64,000 nucleotides of DNA, from assembly GCF_013393385.1 (NCBI RefSeq), contig NZ_AP023239.1:3596001-3660000 (forward strand), in the 5' to 3' direction. The translations under genes and the position numbers were made by a program. The notes beneath the pieces are model-generated. The model ran no database searches. It had not been told where the DNA came from and worked only from the letters and a program-made list of their open reading frames with translations. Within the stretch, counting starts at the first letter, position 1. Each line of letters starts with the position of its first letter. Of the stretch, positions 43,130-52,447 are shown piece after piece. This stretch comes from Paenibacillus sp. URB8-2. Its GTDB lineage: Bacteria; Bacillota; Bacilli; Paenibacillales; Paenibacillaceae.

Positions 43130-44224
43130 CTATACGTACACCGTATAGTCGTGCCGCTGCAGCAGCACTTTGGCCCGTTCCATATCGCCTTCCTGACGGA
43201 ATGACAGGCGCATAATGCCCGGGACATCCTCACGGCTCTCGATAATTTGCACGTTGCTCAGGTTGATGCCTTGATCGCCCAGCTCCGTGGCAATCCGTCC
43301 GATGATGCCGGGGTGGTCGGGAACGTCGATATGCAGGTCGAACAGCGGTGTAATCATGCCTTTGCGCCGTTCAGGCAGCTTGCTGCGGAAACTGTTCGCT
43401 TCCTTGAACGCTTCCTCGATTCCTTCTCCGTCAGCGTTCTCCAGCAACTGTACGAAGGAAGAAACCTCCGCATTCCAGTCCTTCAGCAGCCTTAGCATCA
43501 CCGTGCGGTTGTTCAGCAGAATATCCCGCCAGATTACGGGCTCACTGGACGCGATCCGCGTGATGTCGCGGAAGCCGCCTGCAGCCAGTGTGCTGTAAAG
43601 CGAGTCGGCGCAGTCGTACTCGTGAACCTGGTTCACAAGCGCCACGGCGATGATATGAGGCAAATGGCTGATCGCCCCGACAATCTCGTCATGCCGCTGC
43701 GGGTCCAGCCGGACGATTTGCGCTCTCGTATGTACTAATAGAGCCTTAAGCGACTCATACGCCTCTTCGGGAACTCCAGGCGGCGGAGTAAGCACATAAA
43801 ATGCATTCTCGAACAACAGCGACGAGGCCGCTTCCACACCGGAACGCTCCGAACCGGCCATCGGATGACCGCCGATAAAATGAACGTCCGGAAGGTCGAT
43901 TGAATCCGCGCAGGCCGCGATGCTCGCTTTTGTGCTGCCGACATCCGTAATAATGCAGCCCTTCTTAAGCGGCAGCTTACTCAGCCTGTTCAGATAATCC
44001 TCCAGCATCCCGACGGGAACGCATAAAAAAATAAAGTCGGCGTCAAGCGCCGCCTCTTCAAATGACAGCGTCGCGCTGTCGACTACGCCTCTGCTCACAT
44101 ATTTGGCAGCCGACTCCGGGCGGTGGGCGTGGCCTACAACGTTCAGGCCTTCCCTGCCCTTAAAGCAAAGGGCAAGGGAACCGCCGATCAGCCCGACGCC
44201 GAAAATTGCAATCTTAGTCGTCAT
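43130..44224 (-). CDS. tyrA: Prephenate dehydrogenase with ACT domain
   Basis: Oxidative decarboxylation of prephenate to 4-hydroxyphenylpyruvate for tyrosine. About 364 residues: NAD domain with IAIFGVGLIGGSLAL, catalytic region FIGGHPMAGSERSGVEAA (about 130-147), helical domain to about 285, and a C-terminal ACT domain (LHIDVPDHPGIIGRIATEL) for amino-acid feedback. I use the ATG at 44224; a TTG at 44236 with AAGGCGAG is possible. Last gene of the trpEDCFBA-hisC-tyrA run, matching B. subtilis. aroE (EPSP synthase) does not follow. Confidence 0.95.
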   Translation of the reverse strand: MTTKIAIFGVGLIGGSLALCFKGREGLNVVGHAHRPESAAKYVSRGVVDSATLSFEEAALDADFIFLCVPVGMLEDYLNRLSKLPLKKGCIITDVGSTKASIAACADSIDLPDVHFIGGHPMAGSERSGVEAASSLLFENAFYVLTPPPGVPEEAYESLKALLVHTRAQIVRLDPQRHDEIVGAISHLPHIIAVALVNQVHEYDCADSLYSTLAAGGFRDITRIASSEPVIWRDILLNNRTVMLRLLKDWNAEVSSFVQLLENADGEGIEEAFKEANSFRSKLPERRKGMITPLFDLHIDVPDHPGIIGRIATELGDQGINLSNVQIIESREDVPGIMRLSFRQEGDMERAKVLLQRHDYTVYV

Positions 44225-44269
44225 GTCTTTGAACAACTCGCCTTCTGTAGATTCCTTGCGTCGCCCGTG

Positions 44270-45367
44270 CTATGCCCGAACGCCCTGTTCTTTGAGCGCG
44301 GCCTCCAAAGCCTGGATAAAGACCTTGTTCTGCTCCTCCGAGCCGATGGTAACCCGGATGTAAGTAGGATAGAGGCGGTGTCCGGCTCTTACGATGACGC
44401 CTTTGCGCAGCAGCAGCTCGAAAATATCAAGCGCCGGCACGCGGACGTCAACCATAATAAAGTTTCCGTGCGACGGGAAATATTGCAGCCCAAGCCGCTT
44501 GAATTCATCTTGAAGCTGCACCAGCCCCGCGCTGTTGAGGCGGCGGCATTCTTCCACATAGTCCCGGTCTCCAAGCGCCGCAATCGCTGCCGCCTGCGCA
44601 AGACGGGAGGTGTTGAACGGTTCGCGCACCTGGTTAATAAGCGTGATGATTTCGGGTCTCGCGATACCGTATCCGATCCGCAGCGCTGCCAGCCCGTAAA
44701 TTTTGGAGAAGGTCCGCAGCACGACAAGGTTGGGATAGCGATCCAGCAGCTTGATGCCGTCGGAGTAGGACAGATCGGTCACATACTCGTAATAGGCTTC
44801 GTCCAGCACAACCATGACGCGGTCCGGGACTGCATCCAAAAAAGCCGTCAGTGCCGTTTCAGACACAATCGTGCCCGTCGGATTGTTCGGATTGCACACC
44901 CAGATTACTTTTGTCTTGTCGGTGACTCGGGCGAGCATCGCATCCAGATCGTGGGTGCCCTCAGCAAGCGGCACTTCGATGCTGACCGCACCTTCGATAT
45001 CCGCGTTGCTCTTGTATACGGAGAAGGTCTGGTCGGCCATGATTGTTTCATCGCCGGGCAGGAAAAACGCGCGGGCGATGAGCGCAATAATCTCGTCCGA
45101 GCCGCAGCCGAAAATAATGTTGTCGGCCTGCACCCCTAGATGGGCGGACAGTGCAGCGGTCAACTCGGCGGCGGAGCCGTCGGGATAGAGACTAAGATTA
45201 TCGAGCTCGGCCTGAATGGCGGCTTTGGCGCTCGGCGATGAGCCGTACGGATTCTCATTGGAGGCCAGCTTAATGACCTCGTTAAGTCCGTATTCCTTCT
45301 TCACTTCTTCTATGGGTTTGCCCGGTTTGTAAACCGGAAGGCCTACGATATGGGGTTTCGGCTTCAT
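44270..45367 (-). CDS. hisC: Histidinol-phosphate / aromatic aminotransferase
   Basis: PLP-dependent aminotransferase, 365 residues, serving histidine and, in Bacillus-type clusters, also tyrosine and phenylalanine synthesis. SNENPYGSSPSAKAA (about 35-49), NPNNPTGTIV (about 159), LDEAYYEYV (Asp/Tyr of the PLP site, about 197) and the lysine block RTFSKIYGLAALRIGYG (about 226-242) are intact. Located between trpA and tyrA, supporting the dual role. Confidence 0.95.
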   Translation of the reverse strand: MKPKPHIVGLPVYKPGKPIEEVKKEYGLNEVIKLASNENPYGSSPSAKAAIQAELDNLSLYPDGSAAELTAALSAHLGVQADNIIFGCGSDEIIALIARAFFLPGDETIMADQTFSVYKSNADIEGAVSIEVPLAEGTHDLDAMLARVTDKTKVIWVCNPNNPTGTIVSETALTAFLDAVPDRVMVVLDEAYYEYVTDLSYSDGIKLLDRYPNLVVLRTFSKIYGLAALRIGYGIARPEIITLINQVREPFNTSRLAQAAAIAALGDRDYVEECRRLNSAGLVQLQDEFKRLGLQYFPSHGNFIMVDVRVPALDIFELLLRKGVIVRAGHRLYPTYIRVTIGSEEQNKVFIQALEAALKEQGVRA

Positions 45368-45408
45368 TAGCGGTCCTCTCTCTCGGTAAAATCAGTCGAT
45401 GTTCATAG

Positions 45409-46230
45409 CTATGGTCTTAATTGTGCCACAAAATCGCGGATTTGCAACAGTCCCTCGCCGCGCTTCGCCGGGTCCTGAAGAAGGAAAATCACTTCCTCGA
45501 TCTTGCGGACAATCGCGCTCCCGACTACGACGCCGTCGCAGATTTTTGCGAATCTGGCAACCTGCTCGGGAGTAGAAATGCCGAATCCGACGGCCACCGG
45601 AAGATCGGTCGCCTGACGGACGGATTCGATGAACCGGTCCACGCTTTCATGGAAAGACGTGCGTTCGCCTGTCACGCCAAGCGAGGACACGCAGTATACG
45701 AAGCCGCTCGCGCCGGATACGATCTTAGCGATGCGCTCGCTGGAGGTCGGCGCGACCAGCGGAATCAGGTTGATCCCTGCATCGCGGCTGCGGCGGCGCA
45801 TCTCTTCCGACTCCTCAACCGGCAGATCCGGAATAATTAGTCCGCTGATTTCATGATTGCCCAGTTCCGCAAAGAAAGTATCGAGTCCCATTTGCAGCAC
45901 GGGATTGTAGTAAGTAAAAAGGATAAACGGAAGCTGGCTTCCTGCCTTACGGGCCTTGAGCGCCGCTTCCATACAGGTCCGCAGGTGAATGTTCCCTTGC
46001 AGCGCCCGCGCGGAAGCACGCTGGATCACCGGCCCGTCCGCCAGCGGATCGGAATAGGGAACCCCCAGCTCGACCATATCCGCGCCCGCCGCTTCCAGCT
46101 CGGCAATAATCGCGAGGCTCGTCTCCAGATCGGGATCGCCCACGGTAAGAAACGGAATCAGCGCCGCCCGGCCTTGTTCCTTCAGGCGGCGGAATGCCAA
46201 GTCCATGCGGTTCGTCGTTTCGGTCGTCAT
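45409..46230 (-). CDS. trpA: Tryptophan synthase alpha chain
   Basis: Cleaves indole-3-glycerol phosphate to indole and glyceraldehyde-3-phosphate. 273 residues, TIM barrel. [19 protein letters not shown] holds the catalytic Glu and Asp (about 54-72); [10 protein letters not shown] and [12 protein letters not shown] are phosphate-binding blocks. It overlaps trpB by 4 bases. Confidence 0.97.
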   Translation of the reverse strand: MTTETTNRMDLAFRRLKEQGRAALIPFLTVGDPDLETSLAIIAELEAAGADMVELGVPYSDPLADGPVIQRASARALQGNIHLRTCMEAALKARKAGSQLPFILFTYYNPVLQMGLDTFFAELGNHEISGLIIPDLPVEESEEMRRRSRDAGINLIPLVAPTSSERIAKIVSGASGFVYCVSSLGVTGERTSFHESVDRFIESVRQATDLPVAVGFGISTPEQVARFAKICDGVVVGSAIVRKIEEVIFLLQDPAKRGEGLLQIRDFVAQLRP

Positions 46231-47426
46231 TTCAGCCCTTCCCCTTCCGTATACGCCATAATCGATTCCACGTCTTTGTCGCCCCGGCCCGAAAGGCAGA
46301 TGACGATGATGTCGTCCTTGGAGAGCGTTGGCGCGATCTTAGCGACCTGCGCCACGGCATGAGCCGACTCCAGCGCGGGAATGATGCCTTCCGTCACACA
46401 CAGCAGCTTAAGGGCGTCGAGTGCTTCCCGGTCGGTAATCGGCACATATTTGACGCGTTCGATATCTTTAAGATAGGAGTGCTCCGGTCCTACTCCGGGA
46501 TAATCGAGACCCGCTGAGATGGAATGCGCCTCAATCACCTGACCGTGTTCATCCTGAAGCAAATAGCTCATCGAGCCCTGAAATACCCCGTGGCTTCCCT
46601 TGCTCATTGTGGCTGCGTGATACGGCGTATCAACGCCTTTGCCCGCGGCTTCAACGCCGACCATGCCCACACTCTCGTCTTCGAGGAACGGATAGAACAT
46701 GCCGATAGCGTTGCTGCCGCCGCCGACGGCGGCCACCAGCAGATCCGGCAGTCTTCCTTCCGCCTCCAGAATTTGCTTCCGCGTCTCATCCCCGATAATC
46801 CGCTGAAAATTGCGGACCATCATCGGATACGGATGCGGGCCGACCGCAGAGCCGAGCACATAGAAAGTGTCGTCTACGTTGCTGACCCAATAACGCAGCG
46901 CCTCGTTGCCTGCGTCCTTAAGCGTCCGCGATCCCGAAGTAACGGAAATGACCTCGGCTCCAAGCAGCTTCATGCGGAATACGTTCAGCTGTTGGCGGCG
47001 GGTATCCTCCTCGCCCATGAATACTTTGCATTCCATTCCGAGAAGCGCGGCGACGGTAGCGGTCGCCACGCCATGCTGGCCCGCTCCCGTCTCTGCAATG
47101 ACCTTCTTCTTGCCCATCATTTTGGCGAGAATCGCCTGACCGATGGCGTTGTTGATCTTATGGGCCCCGGTATGGTTCAAATCCTCGCGCTTCAAATATA
47201 TTTTCGCCCCGCCCAGCTGAGCGCTGAGCCGTTCGGCGTAGTACAGCGGCGTCTCCCGTCCGGAATACTGCTTAAGCAAATAATCGACCTGCTCCTGAAA
47301 CTCCGGTTCGGCCGAGAACTTGTTATAAGCTTCCTCCAGCTCTATCAATGCATTCATCAAGGTTTCGGGCACGAAGCGTCCCCCGAAAGCTCCGAAACGT
47401 CCATGCCGGTCCGGCACCTGTATCAT
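46227..47426 (-). CDS. trpB: Tryptophan synthase beta chain
   Basis: PLP enzyme that joins indole and serine. 399 residues, TrpB1 type. [20 protein letters not shown] contains the PLP lysine (about 91), [13 protein letters not shown] and [13 protein letters not shown] (phosphate-binding) are intact. It overlaps both trpF and trpA by 4 bases. Confidence 0.98.
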   Translation of the reverse strand: MIQVPDRHGRFGAFGGRFVPETLMNALIELEEAYNKFSAEPEFQEQVDYLLKQYSGRETPLYYAERLSAQLGGAKIYLKREDLNHTGAHKINNAIGQAILAKMMGKKKVIAETGAGQHGVATATVAALLGMECKVFMGEEDTRRQQLNVFRMKLLGAEVISVTSGSRTLKDAGNEALRYWVSNVDDTFYVLGSAVGPHPYPMMVRNFQRIIGDETRKQILEAEGRLPDLLVAAVGGGSNAIGMFYPFLEDESVGMVGVEAAGKGVDTPYHAATMSKGSHGVFQGSMSYLLQDEHGQVIEAHSISAGLDYPGVGPEHSYLKDIERVKYVPITDREALDALKLLCVTEGIIPALESAHAVAQVAKIAPTLSKDDIIVICLSGRGDKDVESIMAYTEGEGLK

Positions 47427-48100
47427 GATTGCTTCACCCTTTCCACAAAAGCTGTGATTTTGGCGATATCCTTTACTCCATCACTTTCCACTCCGCTGGA
47501 TACGTCCACTCCGTCCGGAGCGTAAGCCGCCAGAAGCCCGCCCACATTGTCCGGCGAAAGTCCGCCGGCCACGTACAGCGGCACTCCCATCGCCCCCGCG
47601 CGCTTGCGGTAAGCCGGAATCTCATCCCATGCGAACGTCCGGCCGGAGCCGCCCCGCTGCGTGGGATCGAACGTATCGAGCAGGAGCGCGTCAATCGTGC
47701 CGGCATAGCTTTCCAGCAGCGATCCATTGTTATCTGTATCATTTATTTCAGCAGCTACCGGAAGCGCCTTCCATACCTGAACATCGGGGAAGGCCTTCTT
47801 GACCTCCCGGCAAAATGCCGGGCTTTCGTTCCCGTGCAGCTGAATAACGCCAAGCGGTACAGCGGCAAGAATCTCGTTAAGTTCGTCCATCTCCGGATTG
47901 ACAAAGACCCCAGCGGCAAACGGAGCCTGCCCCGCCTTCCACTCTCCAAGGACGGATGCCAGTTCCGCTGCCTGCTCCGGCGACACCTTCCGTCGGCTCG
48001 GAGCAAAGACAAGGCCGATATAATCAACCGGCAAGTGTACCATAGATTTTAGCACTTCAACGTCCTGAAGTCCACAAATTTTTACCTTCGCCTCAGCCAT
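47423..48100 (-). CDS. trpF: Phosphoribosylanthranilate isomerase
   Basis: Amadori isomerisation step of tryptophan synthesis. About 225 residues from the ATG at 48100, which overlaps the trpC stop; the open frame extends to 48118. [10 protein letters not shown] (catalytic Cys) at the N-terminus, [25 protein letters not shown] and the C-terminal [14 protein letters not shown] and [14 protein letters not shown] blocks are canonical. Confidence 0.96.
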   Translation of the reverse strand: MAEAKVKICGLQDVEVLKSMVHLPVDYIGLVFAPSRRKVSPEQAAELASVLGEWKAGQAPFAAGVFVNPEMDELNEILAAVPLGVIQLHGNESPAFCREVKKAFPDVQVWKALPVAAEINDTDNNGSLLESYAGTIDALLLDTFDPTQRGGSGRTFAWDEIPAYRKRAGAMGVPLYVAGGLSPDNVGGLLAAYAPDGVDVSSGVESDGVKDIAKITAFVERVKQS

Positions 48101-48923
48101 TCCGCACCCGGTCCTCACCTTTCAAAACAGGGCCGAGCAGCGTACCGACCGCCTGTTCCACATCCTGCTGCCGCATGAAATATTCCCCGACGAGCACGCC
48201 GTCCGCGCCGTTTGCCTTCAAATAGGCGATGTCCTCCGGTCCCGCGATACCACTTTCGCTGATCAGGGGAACGCCATCCGGCGCGAGCGCCGCAAGCTCG
48301 GCCGTCGTGGCGAGCGAGGTCTCGAACGTATGCAAATTGCGGTTATTAATACCGAGCAGCACATGGGAAAGCTCCGCCTTGCCCGTGTCCAGCACCCCTT
48401 CAAGCTCGCTGCGGTCATGAACCTCGATCAATACGTCGAGTCCAAGACTTCCCGCGGTATCCGTGAAGGAAGAGAGCACGGCGGGCGTTAATATAGCCGC
48501 GATCAGCAGCACGGCGTCCGCCCCGAGGAGCCGGGCTTCATAGATTTGTTTCTCGTCGATGATGAAATCCTTACGCAGCAGCGGCAGGCTTACAGCCTCC
48601 CTAACCTGCCGCAAATATTCGCCGCTGCCCTGAAAATACTGCCTGTCGGTCAGGACGGAGAGACAGTCCGCTCCGCCCGCCTCATAGGCCTTGGCAATCT
48701 GCACCGGATCAAAATCCGCGCGGATCAGCCCTTTGGAAGGGGACGCCTTCTTCACCTCGGCGATCAGTCCTATATCACGCTTCCTTCCGAGCGTGAGCGC
48801 CCGGCGAAATCCTCGGGCTGCCGGCAGTCCGGCGATTTCGCGTTCCACTTCCGAGAGGGAAAACGAAGCACTGAGCGTCTCAACCTCTTTTATCTTGGTC
48901 GCTACGATTTTATCGAGATACAT
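48093..48923 (-). CDS. trpC: Indole-3-glycerol phosphate synthase
   Basis: Ring closure and decarboxylation to indole-3-glycerol phosphate. 276 residues, a single-function form (not fused to TrpF). LIAEVKKASPSKGLI (catalytic Lys, about 54-68), LRKDFIIDEKQIYEA, LLGINNRNL and ISESGIAGPED are present. It overlaps trpD by 14 bases. Confidence 0.97.
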   Translation of the reverse strand: MYLDKIVATKIKEVETLSASFSLSEVEREIAGLPAARGFRRALTLGRKRDIGLIAEVKKASPSKGLIRADFDPVQIAKAYEAGGADCLSVLTDRQYFQGSGEYLRQVREAVSLPLLRKDFIIDEKQIYEARLLGADAVLLIAAILTPAVLSSFTDTAGSLGLDVLIEVHDRSELEGVLDTGKAELSHVLLGINNRNLHTFETSLATTAELAALAPDGVPLISESGIAGPEDIAYLKANGADGVLVGEYFMRQQDVEQAVGTLLGPVLKGEDRVRNG

Positions 48924-49965
48924 GTTTAAGCTCCTCCGTTATAGCAATAAGCTGCTCCAGCTTGCATGCCGCTTCGCCCGAATCGATCATTTCCGCCGCT
49001 TTTCGCACACCTTCGGCCAGCGTACCCGCAAGACCGGCAACATAGATGCAGGCTCCGGCATTGGCGAGCACAATGTCCCGGTACGGCGTCTTTGCGCCGT
49101 CCAGCACCGTACGAATAATCGCCGCGTTCTCTTCGGGTCCGCCGCCGAGAACGGCTTCAAGCGGATGGCTGGGAAGTCCCAGGTCATGCGGGGTAATTTC
49201 ATAGGTCGTCACCGAGCCGTCCCGAAGCTCCGACACGGTGGTCGGCGCGGAAATACTGATCTCGTCAAGACCGTCGTGACTGCTGACCACGAGCGCGCGC
49301 TTCGAGCCAAGCTCCTTGAGCACCAGCGCGACCGTCTCGGTCTTCTCCCGGTCGTAAATACCCAGGAGCTGCCGGTCCGCTCCGGCCGGATTCGTGAGCG
49401 GTCCGAGCATGTTGAACACCGTCCGCACACCAAGTTCCCTCCGTGGGGCGGCTGCGTATTTCATAGACGGATGGTAAATCTGCGCGAACAGGAAGCAGAT
49501 GCCGATATCGTTCAGGCACCGCTTCGCCTGCTCCGCGTCCAAATGAATGTTCACGCCGAGCGCCTCCAGCACGTCAGCGCTGCCCGCTCTTCCTGAGGCG
49601 GAACGGTTGCCGTGCTTGGCGACGCGCACCGAAGCGGCTGCGGAAATGATCGCAGAAGCCGTGGAAATGTTGAACTTATGGATACCGGAACCGCCGGTTC
49701 CGCAGGTGTCCAGCAGACGCTCGTTCTCTGTGGAAACCGGAGTTCCGAACCCGCGCATGGCTTGCGCGAAGCCTGTGATCTCATCCACGGTCTCCCCTTT
49801 GATCCGCAGAGCGGTTAGCAGAGAGCCGATCTGGGCCTGCGTAGCCGCTCCTTCCATAATAGCGCCCATGATGTCCCGCGCCTGCTCCCGGGATAAATCC
49901 TTGCCTTCAATCAGTCCGGCGATCCCGGACTGCACCAATTGGTTAACGCTGCTGCTCATTGCCAT
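48910..49965 (-). CDS. trpD: Anthranilate phosphoribosyltransferase
   Basis: Transfers phosphoribose from PRPP to anthranilate. 351 residues. The PRPP-binding DTCGTGGSGIHKFNIST (about 86-102) and KHGNRSASGRAGSADVLEALG, and GPLTNPAG are typical. The start ATG at 49965 has GAGAGGAGAACAAATGGC upstream. Second gene of the trp operon. Confidence 0.97.
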   Translation of the reverse strand: MAMSSSVNQLVQSGIAGLIEGKDLSREQARDIMGAIMEGAATQAQIGSLLTALRIKGETVDEITGFAQAMRGFGTPVSTENERLLDTCGTGGSGIHKFNISTASAIISAAASVRVAKHGNRSASGRAGSADVLEALGVNIHLDAEQAKRCLNDIGICFLFAQIYHPSMKYAAAPRRELGVRTVFNMLGPLTNPAGADRQLLGIYDREKTETVALVLKELGSKRALVVSSHDGLDEISISAPTTVSELRDGSVTTYEITPHDLGLPSHPLEAVLGGGPEENAAIIRTVLDGAKTPYRDIVLANAGACIYVAGLAGTLAEGVRKAAEMIDSGEAACKLEQLIAITEELKHVSR

Positions 49966-50026
49966 TTGTTCTCCTCTCGCTCATAAGAGATTGATTATCG
50001 CTTAAGCCGCCTATTGCAGGACCCGG

Positions 50027-51580
50027 TCAAGGGGTATATTCGTACATGTAATCCTGATTGATGCTGCCTCGGTCCTTTGCCTTCGCCGGGAACATCGCCT
50101 CGGCCATCCGAATTGCTTTCAGCATGCCCTTGGCCTTGTTTACGGTCTCCTCGTACTCCTTCTCCGGCACGGAATCCCAAACAATGCCCGCTCCCGCCTG
50201 AACATAGGCCCGGCCTTTGCGGAAGATGATCGTCCGGATCGTTATGCAGGAATCCATATTTCCGGAGAAACCAAGGTACCCAATCGCTCCCGCATAAGCT
50301 CCCCGTGCTTCACGCTCCAGTTCGGCGATAATCTGCATCGCCCGGAGTTTCGGCGCTCCGGATACGGTGCCCGCCGGCAGGCAGGACAGGAAAGCGTCGA
50401 AGAAATCTTTATCCTCACGAAGCGTGCCCGAAACATTCGACACCATATGCATGACATGGGAGTATTTCTCGATCTCCATGAAGGAGTCGCACTTGACGGT
50501 TCCAAACTTTGACACCCGGCCGAGATCATTGCGGCCCAGATCGACGAGCATCAAATGCTCGGCTCTCTCTTTTTCATCCTCCAGCAGTTCGGACGCCAGC
50601 GCGCGGTCCCGCGCCTCATTCTCGCCTCTGGGCCTCGTTCCGGCAATCGGCCGGGTCTCCACCCGGTCGCCATCCACTTTGACAAGAGCCTCCGGCGATG
50701 TGCCGACAATGATTTCATCGTCCATTTTAAGATAATACATATACGGCGACGGGTTCAGCGTCCGCAGCAGCCGGTACACATGAAGCGGTGACACTTCGGT
50801 ATTGATATGGAACCGCTGGGACAGCACGACCTGAAAAATATCGCCGGCCCGAATATATTCCTTGGCCTGTTCCACATTGCCGATAAACTGCTCCTTCGTC
50901 AAATTGGAGTGAATATCACCCAGCTCGATATCCTGAGGTATGCTGCGCCGGTTCAGATTTTCCTGCGGCCCTTCCTTGTGCAGTTCCTCCGCCATCTCTT
51001 CGAGCTTGCGGTCCAATTTCTCGTAATTGGCTCTGATATCGGAATCCGTGTCGCCATCCTTGATATGAAGGTTGCCGACCAGCAGAATCTGCTGTTTCAC
51101 GTGGTCGAACACGATAATCCGGTCACAGAACATGAAGCGGATATCATCCATTTTCAAATCATCGCTGGCATGGGCCGGTAGCTTCTCGTAATACTGAAGC
51201 AGGTCGTACCCGAAAAATCCGATCGCCCCGCCGGTGAACGGCGGCATTTCCGCAAGCTTCGGGCTGCGGTACGAACGGAGCAGGCTTTTCAGCTCTTCGA
51301 TCGGTTTGCCGTTCAACTGCTTTTTCTCGCCGCCGATTTCTACATTGATGACGCCTTTTTTGCCGGAAATGAGCAGGAACGGATCGCTGCCGATGAACGA
51401 ATACCGGGCCCATTGGATGCCGCCCTCCACGCTTTCCAGCAGAAAGGCATTTTTGCGTCCAGCAAACCGCTGAAAAATCCGGATCGGCGTTTCCATATCG
51501 GCCAGGAGCCGCTTCACCACGGGAATGAGGTTATACTGCCGCGAGAGCGACATCACTTGTTCAACACTGGGACTGGTCAT
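50027..51580 (-). CDS. trpE: Anthranilate synthase component I
   Basis: Converts chorismate and ammonia (from the TrpG/PabA amidotransferase) to anthranilate. 517 residues. Feedback site LLESVEGG near the N-terminus (about 48), catalytic blocks ETRPIAGTRPRGENEARD, LMLVDLGRNDLGRVSKFG, FDAFLSCLPAGTVSGAPK and AGAGIVWDSVPEKEYEET are complete. AAGGAGGAACGACAA precedes the ATG. No trpG in the operon, as in B. subtilis, where the shared amidotransferase lies in the folate operon. Confidence 0.97.
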   Translation of the reverse strand: MTSPSVEQVMSLSRQYNLIPVVKRLLADMETPIRIFQRFAGRKNAFLLESVEGGIQWARYSFIGSDPFLLISGKKGVINVEIGGEKKQLNGKPIEELKSLLRSYRSPKLAEMPPFTGGAIGFFGYDLLQYYEKLPAHASDDLKMDDIRFMFCDRIIVFDHVKQQILLVGNLHIKDGDTDSDIRANYEKLDRKLEEMAEELHKEGPQENLNRRSIPQDIELGDIHSNLTKEQFIGNVEQAKEYIRAGDIFQVVLSQRFHINTEVSPLHVYRLLRTLNPSPYMYYLKMDDEIIVGTSPEALVKVDGDRVETRPIAGTRPRGENEARDRALASELLEDEKERAEHLMLVDLGRNDLGRVSKFGTVKCDSFMEIEKYSHVMHMVSNVSGTLREDKDFFDAFLSCLPAGTVSGAPKLRAMQIIAELEREARGAYAGAIGYLGFSGNMDSCITIRTIIFRKGRAYVQAGAGIVWDSVPEKEYEETVNKAKGMLKAIRMAEAMFPAKAKDRGSINQDYMYEYTP

Positions 51581-51628
51581 TTGTCGTTCCTCCTTGGACT
51601 TAGAAAGGGTATTTGAGCTGAAAATACA

Positions 51629-51656
51629 GAAAAACCTCCACCGAAGTAGAGGTTAG
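51629..51656 (-). terminator. Attenuator hairpin in the trp leader
   Basis: AACCTCTAC / GTGGAGGTT hairpin with a TTCG-type loop and TTTTT on the minus strand, only about 50 bases before trpE. A competing arm GTGAGGTT (51855-51862 on the opposite strand reading CCTCAC) could pair with AACCTC..AC and prevent it. Confidence 0.7.
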
Positions 51657-51917
51657 GTTAAGTAAGCGTATAAAAGAGCGGGATTTCGGCATCAGGCAGT
51701 TGCAGCCGCTCTGCAGCGGACGATGCATAAAGATCCCCGCATTCAAAGCAACGCAAAATACAATCTCCGAAAAAGACGCTATCTCCCACCTATGGAAGAT
51801 AAAGTCCAAACGATACAACCAGGCATCAGTAATGATCCGCTATCCGTGCACCTGCAAACCTCACGTTCGCAGTTCTTGCACTTGCATATCCGCCCTTCGG
51901 CTGTATCCTAAACATCC

Positions 51918-51972
51918 CTTGCACTCAGCTCTTCTCAGCTCATCTCAACTCTGGCTTAACTCTGCTTCACTC
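51918..51972 (-). promoter_or_regulatory. TRAP (MtrB) binding site in the trp leader
   Basis: In the RNA (minus strand) eleven NAG triplets follow one another with 2- or 3-base spacers: GAG, AAG, GAG, AAG, then six GAG at an exact 5-base period, then AAG. Plus-strand positions of the complements are 70-72, 65-67, 60-62, 55-57, 49-51, 44-46, 39-41, 34-36, 29-31, 24-26 and 18-20 (add 51900). Eleven equals the number of TRAP subunits. The mtrB gene is at 62285. The site starts right at the expected transcription start. Confidence 0.85.
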
Positions 51973-51982
51973 GTCTGATAAC

Positions 51983-52012
51983 ACTATACATGATACAAAC
52001 GCTTATTGACAA
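51983..52012 (-). promoter_or_regulatory. trp operon promoter
   Basis: On the minus strand TTGTCA (52007-52012), 18 bases, TATAGT (51983-51988). It places the start near 51976, just before the NAG triplets. aroH ends at 52076 with no clear terminator, so read-through from aroCBH may add to trp transcription. Confidence 0.7.
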
Positions 52013-52075
52013 CCCCTGAGACAACCAATTTTTTGGAAAGCCCCGATTTCTATATTATTAAAAAAACTTCTGCTA

Positions 52076-52447
52076 CTATTTGCTCTCTGTAAGATCAGGA
52101 CGCAGCTTCTGCGCTTCATTCAGGTAGACGTGGCGGATATCGCGCTGGCTCTTGTCCGTATTGACCTGCACCATCAGACGGATGCATTTTGGCAGACTGC
52201 CCTTGACCGGAATTTCAGTCGAGCACATCAGCGGCACCAGCTCCCAGCCTTCAATTTCGCGGATCGCCCGCGCCGGGAAGGTCGCATCAAGATCAGTGGT
52301 CATCGTAATCCACACGCTGCAAATATCTTCGGCGATAATGTCATTGCGTTCGACCATTTCCCGCAGCAGCAGTACCGTTTCCCGCAAAATTTCCTGTTCC
52401 TCATTGCGGTTGACGGTAGTCGCTCCGCGGATGCCGCGGTTTACCAT
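52076..52447 (-). CDS. aroH: Chorismate mutase (AroH type)
   Basis: Rearranges chorismate to prephenate. 123 residues, the trimeric Bacillus AroH fold rather than AroQ. RGIRGATTVNRNEEQEIL at the N-terminus, SVWITMTTDLDATFPARAIRE (about 66-86) and the MCSTEIPVKGSLPKCIRLMV core are diagnostic. It overlaps aroB by 7 bases. Confidence 0.96.
   Translation of the reverse strand: MVNRGIRGATTVNRNEEQEILRETVLLLREMVERNDIIAEDICSVWITMTTDLDATFPARAIREIEGWELVPLMCSTEIPVKGSLPKCIRLMVQVNTDKSQRDIRHVYLNEAQKLRPDLTESK

Noticed and set aside
51600..51818. Trp leader peptide in the trpE upstream region
   Set aside because: Only one Trp codon in the best frame and no ribosome site; regulation is explained by the TRAP site instead.
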